Assembly (NCBI GenBank): GCA_045589035.1 | Contig: JAZNFJ010000130.1 | Span: 1 to 31,286, forward strand | From: Avoscillospira sp045589035 | GTDB lineage: Bacteria; Bacillota; Clostridia; Oscillospirales; Oscillospiraceae | Length of the DNA: 31,286 nucleotides | Reading direction: 5' to 3' | Part shown: piece after piece, positions 29,224 to 31,286 of the stretch | How positions within the stretch are numbered: the first letter of the stretch is position 1 | Layout: every line of letters begins with the position of its first letter | The notes under the pieces: generated by a model | What the model was told of the DNA's origin: nothing | Seen by the model: the letters and a program-made list of their open reading frames with translations, nothing else | The model's database searches: none | Translations under genes and position numbers: made by a program

Positions 29224-30210
29224 ATGAACACATTGAAAAATAAGACTCCCGGTTTTTTGGCAAAACATCCTGCCGTGAAACATAAGGCGATCATCATTGC
29301 TGCGCTGATTGTCATCTGGATTGCGTTCCAGTGCATGCATTCTACTTATCTCAGCTATACCAATATTATGACGATTCTTCTGGCGACTTCCGTCAACGGC
29401 ATTCTGGCTCTGGGTGTTGCCTGGACGATCATGACCGGCGGTATCGACATTTCCATCGGTACGGTTATGACCTTCTCCTGCATCTGTTCCGGCTTGATGT
29501 TCAATGCAGGAATGCCCATCGTTATCGCCATGATTTTGGGTGTTCTGGTTGGCGCACTGTGCGGCTTCTGCAACGGCTTTATGTCCGCAAAGCTGGGCCT
29601 GCCGCCCATGATCGCAACCCTTTCCATGCAGATGATCACCAAGGGTCTGTCCCTGGTGTTCTCCGAGTGCAAGCCCGTGTATTTCTCCGATTGCGCATGG
29701 TATCAGAAACTGGCTACCGGCAGCTTCCTTGGCATGAAGGGCTTCTACAATGCCATTATCATTCTGTTGGTTCTGGCTGCCATTTCCTACTTCCTGTTTG
29801 CCAAGACCATTCTGGGTCGTTTTACCCTTGCCATCGGCTCCAACCGCGAGGCTGCCAGACTGTCCGGTATCAATGTTGACCGCTGGCTGATCACGATTTT
29901 CTCTGTCTGCGGTGCTTATGCAGGCATTGCCGGTGTGGTCATGTCCTCCCGTCTGAATTCTGCCCAGCCTGCCCTGGGCCCCGGTTATGAAATGGATGCC
30001 ATTGCCGCGGCAGTTATTGGCGGCAACTCCCTGTCTGGTGGCGAAGGAACCATCGGTGGCGTCATTATCGGCGCACTGATTATCAGTTCCATACAGAACG
30101 GCCTGCGAATCATGCAGGTGTCCACGGAAAGCCAGTCGGCGATTATCGGTGTTGTTTTGATCATTGCAGTTGCCTTCGACCAGATGAGCAAGAAGCGGAA
30201 GAAGAACTAA
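29224..30210 (+). CDS. Sugar ABC transporter permease (RbsC type)
   Basis: 328 aa from ATG 29224 (AGAGGTGAG just upstream; an in-frame GTG at 29215 lies within it). About ten hydrophobic segments and family signatures are present: LALGVAWTIMTGGIDISIGTV near the N terminus, GFCNGFMSAKLGLPPMIATL, SNREAARLSGINVDR (the EAA-like coupling loop) and VIGGNSLSGGEGTIGGVIIG. It forms the homodimeric channel with the RbsA-like ATPase, starting 11 bp after its stop. Confidence 0.92.
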   Translation: MNTLKNKTPGFLAKHPAVKHKAIIIAALIVIWIAFQCMHSTYLSYTNIMTILLATSVNGILALGVAWTIMTGGIDISIGTVMTFSCICSGLMFNAGMPIVIAMILGVLVGALCGFCNGFMSAKLGLPPMIATLSMQMITKGLSLVFSECKPVYFSDCAWYQKLATGSFLGMKGFYNAIIILLVLAAISYFLFAKTILGRFTLAIGSNREAARLSGINVDRWLITIFSVCGAYAGIAGVVMSSRLNSAQPALGPGYEMDAIAAAVIGGNSLSGGEGTIGGVIIGALIISSIQNGLRIMQVSTESQSAIIGVVLIIAVAFDQMSKKRKKN

Positions 30211-30255
30211 AATGATTGAACAATAAAAAAGGAAAATGAAAAGGAGTGTCCCCAA

Positions 30256-31227
30256 ATGAAAAAGATTGTAGCATTGTTGTTGGCCCTGATGATGGTCCTG
30301 TCCCTCGTCGCTTGCGGCGCAGAGAAGGAAGTCGCAGAAACCCCCGCAGATGACCAGCCCTATGTTGCCATGATCGCTCTGGGCTACAGCCACCAGTTCT
30401 GGCAGGCTGTGAAGCAGGGTGCTGAAGAAGCAGCTGCTGAGTACGGTGTCACTGTTACTTTCGAAGGTCCCGAAGATGAGACCATGGTTGACAAGCAGGT
30501 CGACATGCTGAACACCGCAATCCAGAACAACCCTGATGCCATCGCTATGGCTGCTATCGATGTGGAATCCGTCACCGGCATTCTGAATGAGCAGAAGGCC
30601 AACGGTATCCCTGTCGTCGCTTTTGACGCTGGTCTGGGCGCTGAACTGCCTCAGGTCACCGTTTCCTGCAACAATGCCGAAGCCGGCAAGCTGGCTGCTG
30701 TGAACGCTGCTGAGCTGCTGGGTGATGCAGGCAAGGTTGCCGTTCTGGGCCATACCGAAACTGTTCCCGACGGTGTTGCCCGTGTGGAAGGCTTCGTGAA
30801 TGAAATGAAGGAAAACCACCCCAACATCGAAGTCGTTGACATTCAGTATGCTGAAGGCGACCACATGCTGTCCGCCGAAGCTCTGAAGGGCATGCTGCTG
30901 GCCGATCCCGAGATCGATCTGGTTTACTGCACCAATGAAGGCGCTTGCGTCGGTGCTTACAACGGCATGAAGGAACTGGGCGTTGTTGGCGAAGTCCAGC
31001 TGGTTGGCTTTGACTCCTCCAAGGCTCTGAAGGACGGTATCCGCAGCGGCGACATCGCCGGTGCTATCACCCAGGATCCCGTTAAGATGGGCTATCTGAC
31101 TGTGGAAGCAGCTGTCAAGCTGATGAACGGCGAAGATCTGGGCACCGATTTCATCGATGCTGGCTTTGCATGGTACACCGCAGAGAACATGGATTCTCCC
31201 GAAATTGCTCCCTGCCTGTACGACTAA
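30256..31227 (+). CDS. Sugar-binding lipoprotein (RbsB / Peripla_BP_4 type)
   Basis: 323 aa. Lipoprotein signal with lipobox LVAC (Cys20), then a short disordered linker and a periplasmic-binding-protein fold: YVAMIALGYSHQFWQAVKQG, NNPDAIAMAAID, GIPVVAFDAG, VPDGVARVEGF, AEGDHMLSAEALKGM, LVYCTNEGACVGAYN and VQLVGFDSS. This pattern is that of ribose/galactose-type binding proteins. The codon choice is strikingly uniform (GCT/GAA/CTG/CCC), typical of abundant binding proteins. AAAAGGAGTG precedes the ATG. The gene order ATPase-permease-binding protein places the binding protein last, after a 45-bp gap. No kinase or mutarotase follows in the window. Confidence 0.93.
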   Translation: MKKIVALLLALMMVLSLVACGAEKEVAETPADDQPYVAMIALGYSHQFWQAVKQGAEEAAAEYGVTVTFEGPEDETMVDKQVDMLNTAIQNNPDAIAMAAIDVESVTGILNEQKANGIPVVAFDAGLGAELPQVTVSCNNAEAGKLAAVNAAELLGDAGKVAVLGHTETVPDGVARVEGFVNEMKENHPNIEVVDIQYAEGDHMLSAEALKGMLLADPEIDLVYCTNEGACVGAYNGMKELGVVGEVQLVGFDSSKALKDGIRSGDIAGAITQDPVKMGYLTVEAAVKLMNGEDLGTDFIDAGFAWYTAENMDSPEIAPCLYD

Positions 31228-31246
31228 TATCTGCATACAAAAACGC

Positions 31247-31271
31247 GGCTGTCTTCGGACAGCCACTTTTT
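31247..31271 (+). terminator. Terminator of the sugar ABC operon
   Basis: GGCTGTC (31247-31253), TTCG tetraloop, GACAGCC (31258-31264), then ACTTTTT. A stable UUCG-capped hairpin. Confidence 0.85.
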
Positions 31272-31286
31272 CTGTGCAGTTATATA

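Noticed and set aside
27680..31266. Two very long minus-strand frames opposite the ABC operon
   Set aside because: Shadows of a strongly biased operon; the plus-strand genes form a complete transporter with ribosome sites, promoter and terminator.

Overview
The window looks like a chromosomal segment of a Gram-positive member of the Clostridia (Bacillota), probably of the Oscillospirales type; this is an inference. It rests on SLH surface anchoring, lipoprotein signals, clostridial-type promoters (TTGACA / extended TGnTATAAT), strong AGGAGG ribosome sites, a CsoR-type copper operon and numerous large-serine-recombinase remnants. Most of the window has a moderate GC content. A clearly AT-richer island lies between about 21.4 and 27.5 kb.

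Layout. Position 1-352 (minus) holds the 5' end of a PurO-type IMP cyclohydrolase gene behind a promoter, a ZTP-type riboswitch and an overlapping terminator. Position 494-1789 (plus) is a CPA2-type cation:proton antiporter. From 9292 down to 1807 (minus) runs one long directon: secA, pgeF, a family-5 solute-binding lipoprotein, a ModE-like winged-helix protein, a GIY-YIG domain protein and a cytoplasmic beta-lactamase-fold serine hydrolase, the last three overlapping by ATGA junctions. Position 9451-11679 (plus) is a secreted NAGPA-type phosphodiester glycosidase with three SLH modules, followed by rsmA, whose promoter and Shine-Dalgarno are interleaved with the upstream terminator hairpin. 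From 15760 down to 12632 (minus) lies lspA-rluD-GT2 glycosyltransferase-metallopeptidase. Position 15935-17590 (plus) encodes a VanW-domain membrane protein, 18310-17633 (minus) is trmO, and 18359-21182 is a copper operon (CsoR operator, csoR, copA) whose copA ends in an in-frame CopZ-like module with its own internal ribosome site.

A tRNA-Gly(CCC) gene at 21273-21346 opens an accessory island. It contains recombinase wreckage, a DUF4062 gene, a two-gene unit (79-aa unknown protein plus ImmA/IrrE metalloprotease), a serine-recombinase pair, and a two-gene unit of unknowns (a two-helix membrane protein and a 68-aa protein). A 33-bp direct repeat (31/33 identical) sits near both edges (21516-21548 and 27422-27454), the right copy inside a threefold 19-bp tandem repeat. 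The best candidate for an undescribed system is the DUF4062 / small protein / ImmA-IrrE cassette, with the two-helix membrane pair second.

The window ends with a complete sugar-type ABC importer (RbsA-, RbsC- and RbsB-like; 27713-31227) with promoter, possible operator and terminator. No rRNA, CRISPR array or origin was seen.
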